NCBI RefSeq assembly: GCF_024266585.1
Contig: NZ_CP100647.1
Location: 3,329,001 to 3,393,000, forward strand
DNA length: 64,000 bases
From: Xanthomonas sacchari
Lineage (GTDB): Bacteria; Pseudomonadota; Gammaproteobacteria; Xanthomonadales; Xanthomonadaceae
Direction of reading: 5' to 3'
In this document: piece by piece, positions 33,114 through 44,062 of the stretch
Numbering within the stretch: position 1 is the first letter of the stretch
Layout: every line of letters begins with the position of its first letter
Program-made: the position numbers and the translations under genes
The notes under the pieces: model-generated
The model's input: the letters and a program-made list of their open reading frames with translations, nothing else
What the model was told of the DNA's origin: nothing
Databases searched by the model: none

Positions 33114-33659
33114 TCAGCCCAGCGCCTTGGCCACCGCCTGCGCGAAGGCCGGGATGTCGTCGGGCTTGCGGCTGGTGATCAGGTTGCCGTCCACCACCAC
33201 CTCCTGGTCCTTCCAGCGCCCGCCGGCATTGGACAGGTCGGTCTTCAGCGACGGCCACGAGGTGACCTGGCGGTCGCGCACCAGCCCGCTCTCGGCCAGC
33301 AGCCACGGACCATGGCAGATCGCCGCCACCGGCTTGCCGGCGCTGGCGAAGGACTGGATGAAGGCGATCGCGGTCGGCTCGGTGCGCAGGTTGTCGGGAT
33401 TGATCACCCCGCCCGGCAGCACCAGCGCGTCGTAGTCGCCGGCCTGGGCCTGCTGCAGGCGCTTGTCCACCGGCACGCTGTCGCCCCAGTCCTTCTTGTC
33501 CCAGCCGCGGATGCTGCTCGCCTCGCCCGGCGCGATCACGTCGACCTGGGCGCCCCAGGACTCGAGCAGGCGCTTGGGCTCCTGCAGTTCCGACTGTTCG
33601 AAACCGTCGGTGGCCAGGACAGCCACTTGCTTGCCGGCAAGGGAAGGCATTGCGCTCAT
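33114..33659 (-). CDS. DJ-1/PfpI family class I glutamine amidotransferase-like protein
   Basis: 181 aa, ATG 33659 after GAGGAG. The nucleophile elbow is AAICHGPWLL with Cys followed by His, as in PfpI/YhbO; the Glu of the family triad is in TDGFEQSEL. PGGVINPDNLR is another PfpI motif. Members are chaperone- or protease-like enzymes and deglycases acting on glyoxal-damaged molecules. Cytoplasmic stress protein by inference. Confidence 0.88.
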   Translation of the reverse strand: MSAMPSLAGKQVAVLATDGFEQSELQEPKRLLESWGAQVDVIAPGEASSIRGWDKKDWGDSVPVDKRLQQAQAGDYDALVLPGGVINPDNLRTEPTAIAFIQSFASAGKPVAAICHGPWLLAESGLVRDRQVTSWPSLKTDLSNAGGRWKDQEVVVDGNLITSRKPDDIPAFAQAVAKALG

Positions 33660-33757
33660 GGGACACTCCTCGACTAGGGGAGTGCCACCGTAGAAGCGCG
33701 TCGGTGGCAGTGCCGTGAACCGCGCGTCGGCGCGGCGTGCATGGGGCGGCGCGTGCG

Positions 33758-34225
33758 CTAGCGCTTGGGCTGCAGCATGGTGCCGGTGCAATTCCTGGCG
33801 CCGCAGCGGCACTCCCAGATCTTCTTCAGCCGCGGCGTGTGCCGCTCGGCCAGGGTGATGCCGTAGTTGTAGGTGAGTTCCTCGCCGGGCTTGATGTCGC
33901 GCAGCGCCTCGATCACCACCTTGTCCTTGCGCCGGTCATCGCCCTCGGCCTCGACGATCACCGCCTCGCAGTTCGGCGCGCAGCTGTGGTTGATCCAGCG
34001 CGCGTCGTTGCCATCGTAGTTGGCGTCGATCACGTAGTCGTCGCTGAGGGTGAACAGGAAGGTGTGCCCGGTCTCCACGTCGCCGGCCTCGTCGCGGTCG
34101 ACCTCGGCATGGGTACGGCGGCGGCCCTTGTATTCGATGATCCGCTCGCCTTTCTTGAGCGGCAGCACGGCGAACACGCCATTGCCATGGATGCGGGACT
34201 TGCGGGCGGCGATCTTGCGGGGCAT
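33758..34225 (-). CDS. SET-domain protein lysine methyltransferase
   Basis: 155 aa, nearly all SET domain. RIHGNGVFAVLPLKKGERII opens the fold; ARWINHSCAPNCEAVI is the N-H-S-C cofactor-binding motif; EELTYNYGI holds the catalytic Tyr region; and ECRCGARNC is a post-SET-like cysteine cluster (C-x-C-x4-C) that, with the NHSC cysteine, could bind zinc. It transfers methyl groups from SAM to protein lysines. The target is unknown; the histone-like HU protein at 30089-30487 is a candidate only by chemistry and proximity. Divergent from the SUF regulator. Confidence 0.88.
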   Translation of the reverse strand: MPRKIAARKSRIHGNGVFAVLPLKKGERIIEYKGRRRTHAEVDRDEAGDVETGHTFLFTLSDDYVIDANYDGNDARWINHSCAPNCEAVIVEAEGDDRRKDKVVIEALRDIKPGEELTYNYGITLAERHTPRLKKIWECRCGARNCTGTMLQPKR

Positions 34226-34360
34226 GCGGCGATCCGGACAGGAAAGCGCAGATTCTGGCGCACATCGCCCGCGATCCCAAGCCCGCGGGCGACGGTCGGC
34301 CATTCCTTGCCCGGCCCGGGTCCGAATCGCAGCGATCGAAAGAAAAGATGAACGGCCCGG

Positions 34361-34389
34361 TTGGACGCTGCGGCGCAAAAGAGTACAAT
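34361..34389 (+). promoter_or_regulatory. Sigma-70 promoter of the SUF operon
   Basis: TTGGAC (34361-34366) and TACAAT (34384-34389) are separated by exactly 17 bp, 33 bp before the regulator start. The Rrf2 regulator probably binds here to control its own operon. Confidence 0.7.
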
Positions 34390-34421
34390 TTCGGTCCGCA
34401 TTGAACTCCCACCGTGTCGCC

Positions 34422-34880
34422 ATGCTCCGCGTCACCAAGCTCACCGATTACGCCACCGTCGTGCTGACCGTGCTCGCCGCGCGTCCGAACGAGGTGTTGA
34501 GCGCGACCGAACTGGCCGAACAGGCCGGGCTGGAGCCGCCCACGGTCAGCAAGCTGCTCAAGCCGCTGGCCCAGGCCGGCCTGGTCGAGGGCCTGCGCGG
34601 CGTGCGCGGCGGCTACCGGCTGGCGCGCCCGGCCGACGCCATCACCCTGATCCAGATCGTCGAGGCGATGGAAGGCCCGCTGGCGATCACCGAATGCAGC
34701 CACCACGGCAGCCAGTGCAGCATCGCCCAGACCTGCGGCGTGCGCTCCAACTGGCGGCTGATCAACGACGTGGTCGCCGACGCGCTGCGCGGCGTGACCC
34801 TGGCGCAGATGCTCCACCCCCTCCCCCCTTCCGGCGATCCCAAGCGGCGCTCCATTGCCGTGCGGTTCGCGACCACCTGA
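34422..34880 (+). CDS. Rrf2 family SUF operon regulator
   Basis: 152 aa. Winged helix at residues 1-85 (KLTDYATVVLTVLAA, LEPPTVSKLLKPLAQAGLVE, GVRGGYRLARP). Three cysteines in ITECSHHGSQCSIAQTCGV form the likely Fe-S ligand set of Rrf2 sensors such as IscR. First gene of the SUF operon, 15 bp before sufB, so it most likely senses Fe-S status and represses or activates the operon. Confidence 0.9.
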   Translation: MLRVTKLTDYATVVLTVLAARPNEVLSATELAEQAGLEPPTVSKLLKPLAQAGLVEGLRGVRGGYRLARPADAITLIQIVEAMEGPLAITECSHHGSQCSIAQTCGVRSNWRLINDVVADALRGVTLAQMLHPLPPSGDPKRRSIAVRFATT

Positions 34881-34895
34881 CCTGTAGGCAGCCCC

Positions 34896-36338
<1,443 letters not shown>

Positions 36339-36351
36339 CGCCTGCGAAGCC

Positions 36352-36456
36352 GGGAATCGGGAATGGAGAATCGGGAATCGGTTCTCTTCCCGCATCTTTC
36401 CGCTGCACCGCTACCTGCTCGTCCCCATTCCCCATTCTCGATTCCCAATTCCCAAT
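36352..36456. repeat. Inverted pair of GGGAATC repeats between sufB and sufC
   Basis: Left arm 36352-36381 (GGGAATC units) and right arm 36423-36456 (GATTCCC units) are complementary and can fold into a long stem with a loop of about 41 nt inside the SUF transcript. Confidence 0.8.
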
Positions 36457-36459
36457 ATC

Positions 36460-37223
<764 letters not shown>

Positions 37224-37227
<4 letters not shown>

Positions 37228-38486
37228 GCGCCCTGCTCGACTCGCTGGCCGCCGCGTTCCATGGCGATGGCGCGCGCCGCGCGCCGCTGGAGCAGGCGCT
37301 GCGCGACGGCCTGCCCGGCCCGCGCAGCGAAGCCTGGAAATACACCTCGCTGCGCGCGCTGGAACGGCGCAGCTTCGCGCCCGCGCCGCAGGCCGCCGCG
37401 CCGGTGGACGCGGCGCTGCTCGACGGCATCCCGGCGCCGCGCCTGGTGTTCGTCAACGGCCGCGCCAGCGACGCGCTGTCGGACCTGTCCGGCCTGCCGG
37501 CCGGGGTGGAGCTGCAGCGCCTGTCGACCATCCTGCGCAGCGGCGACGATGCCATGCGCTTCCTCGGCCGCCGCTTCGAACGCAGCGACGAGGTGTTCGC
37601 CCGGCTCAACGCCGCCCTCGCCGACGAAGGCAGCGTGCTGCGGGTGGACGCCGGCGTGCGCGTGGAGGCGCCATTGCACCTGGTGTTCGTCTCCACCGCC
37701 GCCGCGGCCGACCTGGCCTGGCACCACCGGCACCTGATCGAACTGCGCCAGGACGCGGCGCTGGCGCTGGTCGAGCATCACCTGCATGCCGGCGACGCCG
37801 CGCACCTGAGCAACAGCCTGGCGCACGTGCACCTGGCCGCCGGCGCGCAGCTGACCCACGCCCGCGTGCAGGACGACGCGGCCGGCGTCACCGCGCTGCT
37901 GCGCACCGACGCGGTGCTGGCGCGCGACGCGCAGTACCGGCGCGTGGACCTGGAACTGGGCGGCGCGCTGGCCCGGCACGAACTGAACGTGCGTCTGGAG
38001 GGCGACAACGCCCGGCTGGTCGCCAACGGCGTGCTGCTCGGCAACGGCCGGCGCCAGCTCGACACCCGCCTGGGCATCGAACACATCGCCCGCGACACCG
38101 CCTGCGAACTGCTGTGGCGCGGCGTCGCCACCGGGCGCAGCCGCGTGGCCTTCCATGGCGGCATCCACATCCGCCACGGTGCCGACGGCACCGACGCGGC
38201 GCTGTCGAACAAGAACCTGCTGCTGTCCGCCGACGCCGAGATCGATACCCAGCCGGTGCTGGTGATCGACGCCGACGAGGTCAAGGCCGCGCACGGCGCC
38301 ACCGTCGGCCAGCTCGACGCCAATGCGCTGTTCTACCTGCGCTCGCGCGGCCTGCCGCAGGAGCGCGCGCAGCAGTTGCTGACCGCCGCGTTCTGCCGCG
38401 AGCCGCTGCGCGCGCTGGCGCCGGCGCAAGCCGAGTTCCTGCTGGCGCGGCTGGAGCGGGCGCTGAGCGCCGCAGGCGTGGCATGA
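37224..38486 (+). CDS. sufD: SufD subunit of the SufBCD complex
   Basis: 420 aa. N-terminal PGPRSEAWKYTSLRALERRS is typical of SufD; the C-terminal beta-helix has SNKNLLLSADAEIDTQPVL and DADEVKAAHGATVGQLDANA, with the conserved His near KAAHGAT used in iron uptake, and LRSRGLPQERAQQLL at the end. Pairs with SufB. Overlaps sufC and sufS by 4 bp each. Confidence 0.95.
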
Positions 38487-39733
38487 ACGGGCCCGCCACG
38501 CACGCCGCCACGCCGCTGGCGCCGGACTGGGACGCGGTCCGGCGCGACTTCCCGCTGCTGCTGCGCGAGGTGCACGGCAAGCCGCTGGTGTATTTCGACA
38601 ACGCCAACACCGGGCAGAAGCCGCTGCAGGTCATCGCCGCGACCGATGCCTTCTACCGCCGCCACAACGCCAACGTCAGCCGCGCGGTGCACGCGCTCGG
38701 CAGCGAGGCCACCGAGGCCTATGAAGGCGCGCGGACCCGGCTGGCGCAGTTCCTCAACGTGCGCGCCGACGAACTGGTGCTGTGCAGCGGCGCCACCTTC
38801 GCGCTGAACCTGGTGGCGTACTCGTGGGCACTGCCGCGGCTGCGCGCCGGCGACACCATCCTGGTGTCGCGCATGGAGCATCACGCCAACATCGTGCCGT
38901 GGCAACTGGTCGCCCAGCGCACCGGCGCCACCATCAAGGTGGCCGAGATCACCGCCGACGGCGCGCTGGACCTGGACGCGCTGCGCGCGGCGATGACCGC
39001 CGACGTCAAGCTGCTGGCCCTGGCGCATGTCTCCAACGTGCTGGGCACGGTCAACCCGGTCCGCGAGATCTGCCGCGAGGCGCGCAAGCGCGGCATCGTC
39101 AGCGTCATCGACGGCTCGCAGGCCGCGCCGCACCGGCCGCTGGACGTGGCCGCGATCGGCTGCGACTTCTACGCCATCACCGGCCACAAGATGTGCGGCC
39201 CGACCGGCACCGGCGCGCTGTGGGCGCGGCGCGAGCACCTGCAGGCGATGCCGCCGTTCCTGGGCGGCGGCGAGATGATCAAGGAAGTCAGCTTCGACGG
39301 CACCGTGTTCAACGACCCGCCGCACAAGTTCGAGGCCGGCACCCCGAACATCGCCGGCTTCGTCGGCCTCGGCGCGGCGGTGGACTACCTGCAGACGCTC
39401 GGCCTGCAGCACGTGGAAGCGCGCGAGGCCGAACTGCTGGCCCACCTCACCGAGGAGCTGCAGCGGATCGACGGCCTGCGCCTGTTCGGCACCGCACCGG
39501 GCAAGGCCGCGGTGGTCTCGTTCCTGATCGAGGGCGCCCACGCCCACGACCTGGCCACCCTGCTCGACCTGGAAGGCGTGGCGGTGCGTTCCGGCCAGCA
39601 CTGCGCGCATCCGCTGCTGCAGTTCTACGGCGTCGCCGCCACCTGCCGCGCCTCGCTGGCGTTCTACAACACGCACGAGGAAATCGAGCGCTTCGTGGCG
39701 GCCTTGCGCAAGGTGCGGACGCTGTTGGCGTGA
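38483..39733 (+). CDS. sufS: SufS cysteine desulfurase
   Basis: 416 aa PLP enzyme, class II (SufS type). YFDNANTGQKP opens the fold; GHKMCGPTGTGALW holds the PLP lysine; RSGQHCAHPLLQFYG contains the catalytic Cys; RASLAFYNTHEEI is the C-terminal motif. One difference from common SufS: the first motif reads DNANTGQKP rather than DNAATSQKP. It takes sulfur from cysteine for SufB. No sufE or sufU was seen in this operon; the partner may be elsewhere. Confidence 0.95.
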   Translation: MNGPATHAATPLAPDWDAVRRDFPLLLREVHGKPLVYFDNANTGQKPLQVIAATDAFYRRHNANVSRAVHALGSEATEAYEGARTRLAQFLNVRADELVLCSGATFALNLVAYSWALPRLRAGDTILVSRMEHHANIVPWQLVAQRTGATIKVAEITADGALDLDALRAAMTADVKLLALAHVSNVLGTVNPVREICREARKRGIVSVIDGSQAAPHRPLDVAAIGCDFYAITGHKMCGPTGTGALWARREHLQAMPPFLGGGEMIKEVSFDGTVFNDPPHKFEAGTPNIAGFVGLGAAVDYLQTLGLQHVEAREAELLAHLTEELQRIDGLRLFGTAPGKAAVVSFLIEGAHAHDLATLLDLEGVAVRSGQHCAHPLLQFYGVAATCRASLAFYNTHEEIERFVAALRKVRTLLA

Positions 39734-39741
39734 TTGGAGCC

Positions 39742-39878
39742 GGGAATCGGGAGTAGGGAATCGGGAATCGGCAAAGCACTGCACGTGCGGACTTCGCCTG
39801 GCAGAAGTGGTGCTCAAGGCGCCCTTCCCGCCTTGAGCGCGCGCATCTCGATTCCCGAGTCTCCATTCCCCATTCCCT
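39742..39878. repeat. Inverted pair of GGGAATC repeats after sufS
   Basis: GGGAATC units at 39742-39770 and GATTCCC units at 39849-39878 can pair; the loop also contains a smaller GGCGC hairpin near 39810-39840. It may act as a terminator or mRNA stabiliser at the end of the SUF operon. Confidence 0.65.
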
Positions 39879-39901
39879 GCGGCACGCCCTAAAATCGCGC
39901 C

Positions 39902-40438
39902 ATGCACACCCTGACCTTCCGCACCGCCACCGTCGAGGACATCGACGCCATCGCCGCCCTGGTCACCTCGGCCTATCGCGGCGACAGCAGCCGTGCTGGC
40001 TGGACCACCGAAGCCGACCTGCTCGACGGCAACCGCATCGACCGCGAGGTGTTGCGCGCGGACATCCTGCGCCCGCGCAGCCTGGTGCTGCTGGCCGAAC
40101 GCGACGGCGTGCTGATCGCCTGCGCGCACGTCGCCGACGAGGACGGTGCCGGCTACTTCGGCATGTTCTCGGTGCAGCCGCAGGCGCAGGGTGGCGGCCT
40201 GGGCAAGACCGTGCTGGCCGAGGCCGAGCGCATCGCCTGGCAGGAATGGCGGTTGCCGCTGATGCGGATGACGGTGATCGACCTGCGCGACGAACTGATC
40301 GCCTTCTACGAGCGCCGCGGCTATCGCCGCACCGGGATCAAGAAGCCGTTCCCCTACGGCGATGCGCGCTTCGGCCTGCCCCGCCGCGACGACCTGCGCT
40401 TCGAAGTGCTGGAAAAGCCGCTGGGCGGTGCCGCATGA
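39902..40438 (+). CDS. GNAT family N-acetyltransferase
   Basis: 178 aa. The acetyl-CoA loop is VQPQAQGGGLGKTVLAEAE (Q-x-x-G-x-G/A pattern), with the FYERRGYRRTGI segment common near the C-terminus of the fold. Substrate unknown. The ATG is preceded by no strong ribosome-binding site; the stop overlaps the Rieske gene start (ATGA), so the two form a small unit after the SUF operon. Confidence 0.85.
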   Translation: MHTLTFRTATVEDIDAIAALVTSAYRGDSSRAGWTTEADLLDGNRIDREVLRADILRPRSLVLLAERDGVLIACAHVADEDGAGYFGMFSVQPQAQGGGLGKTVLAEAERIAWQEWRLPLMRMTVIDLRDELIAFYERRGYRRTGIKKPFPYGDARFGLPRRDDLRFEVLEKPLGGAA

Positions 40439-40767
40439 GCGAGACCTGGACCTTCGTCTGCGCCGACGGCGAACTGCTGCCCGGCGAAATGAAGACGGTG
40501 TGGGACGAGGTGACCGCCACGCCGATCGTGGTGTTCAACTTCGACGGTCAGTTCTATGCGCTGGAAGACCGCTGCAGCCACGAGGACTACGAGCTGTCGC
40601 CCGGCACCTTCGACGCCGCCGCCGGCAGCATCGAATGCGTGCTGCATGGCGCCCGCTTCGACGTGCGCGACGGCCGCGCACTGTGCGCGCCGGCCTATGG
40701 CCCGGTGCCGAAATTTCCGGTGAAGTCAGAACACGGCGGGCTGTGGACCCGCGACGACCGCGACTGA
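40435..40767 (+). CDS. Rieske [2Fe-2S] ferredoxin-like protein
   Basis: 110 aa. Rieske ligands are visible: C-x-H in EDRCSHEDYEL and C-x-x-H in IECVLHGARFD. Matches small NirD/dioxygenase-ferredoxin type proteins, which carry electrons in the cytoplasm. Its place behind the SUF genes fits an Fe-S protein but its redox partner is unknown. Confidence 0.88.
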   Translation: MSETWTFVCADGELLPGEMKTVWDEVTATPIVVFNFDGQFYALEDRCSHEDYELSPGTFDAAAGSIECVLHGARFDVRDGRALCAPAYGPVPKFPVKSEHGGLWTRDDRD

Positions 40768-40934
40768 GACCGCGCGTTTTCATCGCGCCACCGGCGTCGA
40801 CCGCGCCTCTCGGCGGGTCGCCCGGTGCGCTTCTCTGCCTCTATCGCCCCCTGCGCTGCGCTCGCCGGGGCCCAGCGCCGTGCGCGTCCGCAAGGCCACA
40901 ACTGGGATGGAAAGACCATCTCAATCGATCCAAT

Positions 40935-40961
40935 TAAAGATCTCAATCAACTGGCCGCTAA
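40935..40961 (+). promoter_or_regulatory. Sigma-28 (FliA)-type promoter of the chemoreceptor
   Basis: TAAAGATC, 11 bp, GCCGCTAA compares with the FliA consensus TAAAGTTT-N11-GCCGATAA: 6 of 8 and 7 of 8 matches with exact spacing. It lies 124 bp before the chemoreceptor start, in an otherwise gene-free 318-bp gap. Flagellar-class control of chemotaxis genes is usual. Confidence 0.65.
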
Positions 40962-41085
40962 CGGAGAGACGAGGTAGACGAATATGCACTCCCGTCACGA
41001 TTGCATGAAATATTCGTTGCATTTCGTATCAATCAGTGCCGCGACCGTTCCCTGGTACTCCCACTCCTCTTGCTAGGACCAGAGC

Positions 41086-43266
41086 ATGACCGCTCTTCTG
41101 CATCGCTACAACGTCTCACGACGTCTCTCCTTCGCCTTCGGCCTGCTCATCCTGCTGTCCTGTGGGCTGGTGGTGGGTGGTCTGCTCACCCTCTCGCAAG
41201 CGCGCAGCCAGCTGGATACTGTCGCCCGCCGCACGGTTTCCACCATCGTCTACACCAACGAAATGCTCGACGCCAGTTCGGACATCGGCATCCAGTTGCG
41301 CAACATCGTGCTGCCGACCACGCAGGAAGAGAACATCGCCTTCGCCAAGATCATGGTGAAGGAACTGCGCCGCTATCGCGAGTACTGCGACAAGCTGTTC
41401 GCCATCCCCACTACCAGCCTGCGCGATCGCGCCCTGCGCGAGCAGATCAACCGGACCTACGCGCAGGCGACCGAGCTCAACCAGCAGGTGCTGGACTTGG
41501 GACTGACCTACAAGTCCGACGATGCGATGAAGGTGCTGCTGTACCAGGCGGCGCCGGCCACCCAGCGCTGGCGCGAAGCGATCGGCGGCTATGCGGTCTG
41601 GCAGCGCAACAACGGCGAACAGGCCTATGCCACCGCCACCGCGGCAATGGACCGCGGCCGCATCCTGCTCATCACCGGCGGCGTGGCGGTGGTGCTGGTC
41701 AGCAGCCTGCTGGCGTGGATGATCACCCGCAGCCTCACCGTGCCGCTGGCCCGCGCCACCCGCGCCGCCGAAGCCATCGCCGACGGCCGTCTGGACAACG
41801 ACGTGGCCACCGACGCACGCGACGAACCCGGCCGCCTGCTGCTGGCGATGGGCCGCATGCAGACCCAGTTGCAGCGCTTCTCCCACGAGACCGCGTTGAT
41901 GATCGAACTGCACGCGGACAAGGACATGAGCCACCGCATGCCGCAGGACTTCCCGGGCGTGTACGGCGAGCTGAGCAAGGGCATCAACACCATGATGTTC
42001 GAGCACCTGGACGCCTTTGTCGACGCCATCGGCGTGCTCAACGAATACGCCAACGGCGACCTGCGCCGCGACGCACAGCGCCTGCCCGGCAGCCGCGCCG
42101 TGCTGCACGAATCGATGGATGCGGCCAAGGCCAGCCTGCTGGCGATCAATACCGAGATCAAGCGCCTGGCCGCGGCCGCCGCGGCCGGCGATTTCAGCGC
42201 CCGCGGCGATGCCGGCCGCTTCCAGCACGACTTCCGGCTGATGGTGCAGGACCTCAACGCAATGATGGAGGTCAGCGATCGCAACCTGGGCAAGCTGTCG
42301 TCCCTGCTGCAGTCCATCGCCTCCGGCGACCTGACCGCGCGCATGCACGGCGACTTCCAGGGCGTGTTCGCGCAGATGCGCGACGATGCCAATGCCACCG
42401 CCGACCAGTTGACCGGCATCGTCGGCCGCATCCAGACCGCGGCGGTCAGCATCAATGCCGCCGCCACCGAGATCGCCACCGGCAACGACGACCTGTCGCG
42501 CCGCACCGAACAGCAGGCCGCCAGCCTTGAAGAGACCGCCGCCTCGATGGAGGAACTGACCTCCACCGTGCGCCAGAACGCCGAGCACGCGCGCCAGGCC
42601 AACCAGTTGGCCGTCGGTGCCGCCTCGGTGGCCTCGCAGGGCGGCAGCGTGGTCGGCCAGGTGGTCGAGACCATGAGCGGGATCGAAGCCTCGTCGAAGA
42701 AGATCGCCGACATCATCAGCGTCATCGACGGCATCGCCTTCCAGACCAATATCCTGGCCTTGAACGCGGCGGTGGAAGCCGCGCGCGCGGGCGACCAGGG
42801 CCGTGGTTTTGCGGTCGTCGCCACCGAAGTGCGGACATTGGCGCAGCGCTCGGCCAATGCCGCCAAGGAGATCAAGACGCTGATCGACGACTCGGTCGGC
42901 CGCGTTGCCGAGGGTTCCGCCCTGGTCGACCAGGCCGGCAAGACCATGCAGGAGATCGTGGGTTCGGTGCAGCGCGTCACCGACATCATGGGCGAGATCT
43001 CCGCGGCCTCGCAGGAACAGACGGCCGGCATCGAGCAGGTCAACCAGACCGTGACCCAGATGGACGAAGCCACCCAGCAGAATGCGGCGCTGGTGGAAGA
43101 AGCCACGGCCGCGGCGCGGTCGATGGAAGACCAGGCCGGGCAACTGGCCCAGGCGGTGGCGCTGTTCAAGATCGACACGGGCCACGCGGCACCGGGTGTG
43201 ACCCGCAGCGTCGCCGCGCCGCGCACCCAGGCGCCCGCCGCCGAAGTGCTCGCCCCCGCGGCCTGA
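41086..43266 (+). CDS. Methyl-accepting chemotaxis protein
   Basis: 726 aa. TM1 about residues 14-35 ([17 protein letters not shown]), a periplasmic four-helix-bundle sensor to about 190, TM2 about 191-212 ([20 protein letters not shown]), then HAMP, extra HAMP-like repeats (two RxxDxFQ-type segments up to about residue 450) and the signalling hairpin with [20 protein letters not shown]. Methylation sites are likely in the Glu/Gln-rich helices either side. The C-terminus lacks the CheR-tethering NWETF pentapeptide. Ligand unknown. Confidence 0.93.
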   Translation: MTALLHRYNVSRRLSFAFGLLILLSCGLVVGGLLTLSQARSQLDTVARRTVSTIVYTNEMLDASSDIGIQLRNIVLPTTQEENIAFAKIMVKELRRYREYCDKLFAIPTTSLRDRALREQINRTYAQATELNQQVLDLGLTYKSDDAMKVLLYQAAPATQRWREAIGGYAVWQRNNGEQAYATATAAMDRGRILLITGGVAVVLVSSLLAWMITRSLTVPLARATRAAEAIADGRLDNDVATDARDEPGRLLLAMGRMQTQLQRFSHETALMIELHADKDMSHRMPQDFPGVYGELSKGINTMMFEHLDAFVDAIGVLNEYANGDLRRDAQRLPGSRAVLHESMDAAKASLLAINTEIKRLAAAAAAGDFSARGDAGRFQHDFRLMVQDLNAMMEVSDRNLGKLSSLLQSIASGDLTARMHGDFQGVFAQMRDDANATADQLTGIVGRIQTAAVSINAAATEIATGNDDLSRRTEQQAASLEETAASMEELTSTVRQNAEHARQANQLAVGAASVASQGGSVVGQVVETMSGIEASSKKIADIISVIDGIAFQTNILALNAAVEAARAGDQGRGFAVVATEVRTLAQRSANAAKEIKTLIDDSVGRVAEGSALVDQAGKTMQEIVGSVQRVTDIMGEISAASQEQTAGIEQVNQTVTQMDEATQQNAALVEEATAAARSMEDQAGQLAQAVALFKIDTGHAAPGVTRSVAAPRTQAPAAEVLAPAA

Positions 43267-43280
43267 GCCCGGCCTCGGCA

Positions 43281-43317
43281 TGGCCTGCGACGCGCACGAT
43301 CGGCGCGTCGCAGGCCA
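43281..43317 (+). terminator. Hairpin after the chemoreceptor gene
   Basis: A perfect 14-bp stem (TGGCCTGCGACGCG and its complement) with a 9-nt loop begins 15 bp after the stop. No T-run follows, so termination is likely but not certain. Confidence 0.55.
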
Positions 43318-43404
43318 TGCGCGCGGCATGCGCCGGCATCGGACACCTGGCGGCGCCGGAGCCGGCTGCGGCACACTGTGCGCCTCCCCCTTGCGAGCGC
43401 GCCC

Positions 43405-44037
43405 ATGAAGATCGTCGAAGTCCGCCACCCGCTGGTGCAACACAAGATCGGCCTGTTGCGCGACGCGGCGCTGAGCACCAAGGGCTTCCGCGAGCTGGTC
43501 ACCGAACTGGGCACCCTGCTCGGCTACGAGGCCACCGCCGACCTGGAGACCGAGACCCACACGATGGACGGCTGGGCCGGCCCGACCCAGGTGCAGCGCA
43601 TCGCCGGCGCCAAGATCACCCTGGTGCCGATCCTGCGCGCCGGGCTAGGCATGCTGCCCGGCGTGCTGGCATTGATTCCCGCGGCGCGGGTCAGCGTGGT
43701 CGGCCTGCAGCGCGACGAGGAAACGCTGCAACCGGTGCCCTACTTCGAACGCCTCACTGGCCGCCTGGAGGAGCGCGACGCGCTGATCCTGGACCCGATG
43801 CTGGCCACCGGCGGCACCCTCATCGCCACCGTGGACATGCTCAAGCGCGCCGGCGCGCGGCGGATCAAGGGCATCTTCCTGGTCGCCGCCCCGGAAGGCC
43901 TGCAGGCGCTGGAAGCGGCGCATCCGGACGTGGAGGTGTACACCGCCGCGATCGACGAACGGCTCAACGACAAGGGCTACATCCTGCCGGGCCTGGGCGA
44001 CGCCGGCGACCGCATCTTCGGCACCCGCCTGGGGTGA
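43405..44037 (+). CDS. upp: Uracil phosphoribosyltransferase
   Basis: 210 aa. [13 protein letters not shown] is the N-terminal signature; [14 protein letters not shown] and [13 protein letters not shown] are the PRPP-binding and uracil-site motifs; [20 protein letters not shown] is the UPRT C-terminus. It makes UMP from uracil and PRPP for pyrimidine salvage. ATG at 43405. Convergent with the GH9 gene, with only 25 bp between. Confidence 0.96.
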   Translation: MKIVEVRHPLVQHKIGLLRDAALSTKGFRELVTELGTLLGYEATADLETETHTMDGWAGPTQVQRIAGAKITLVPILRAGLGMLPGVLALIPAARVSVVGLQRDEETLQPVPYFERLTGRLEERDALILDPMLATGGTLIATVDMLKRAGARRIKGIFLVAAPEGLQALEAAHPDVEVYTAAIDERLNDKGYILPGLGDAGDRIFGTRLG

Positions 44038-44062
44038 GCGGCGCCATCGCGCCGGCGGTGGC

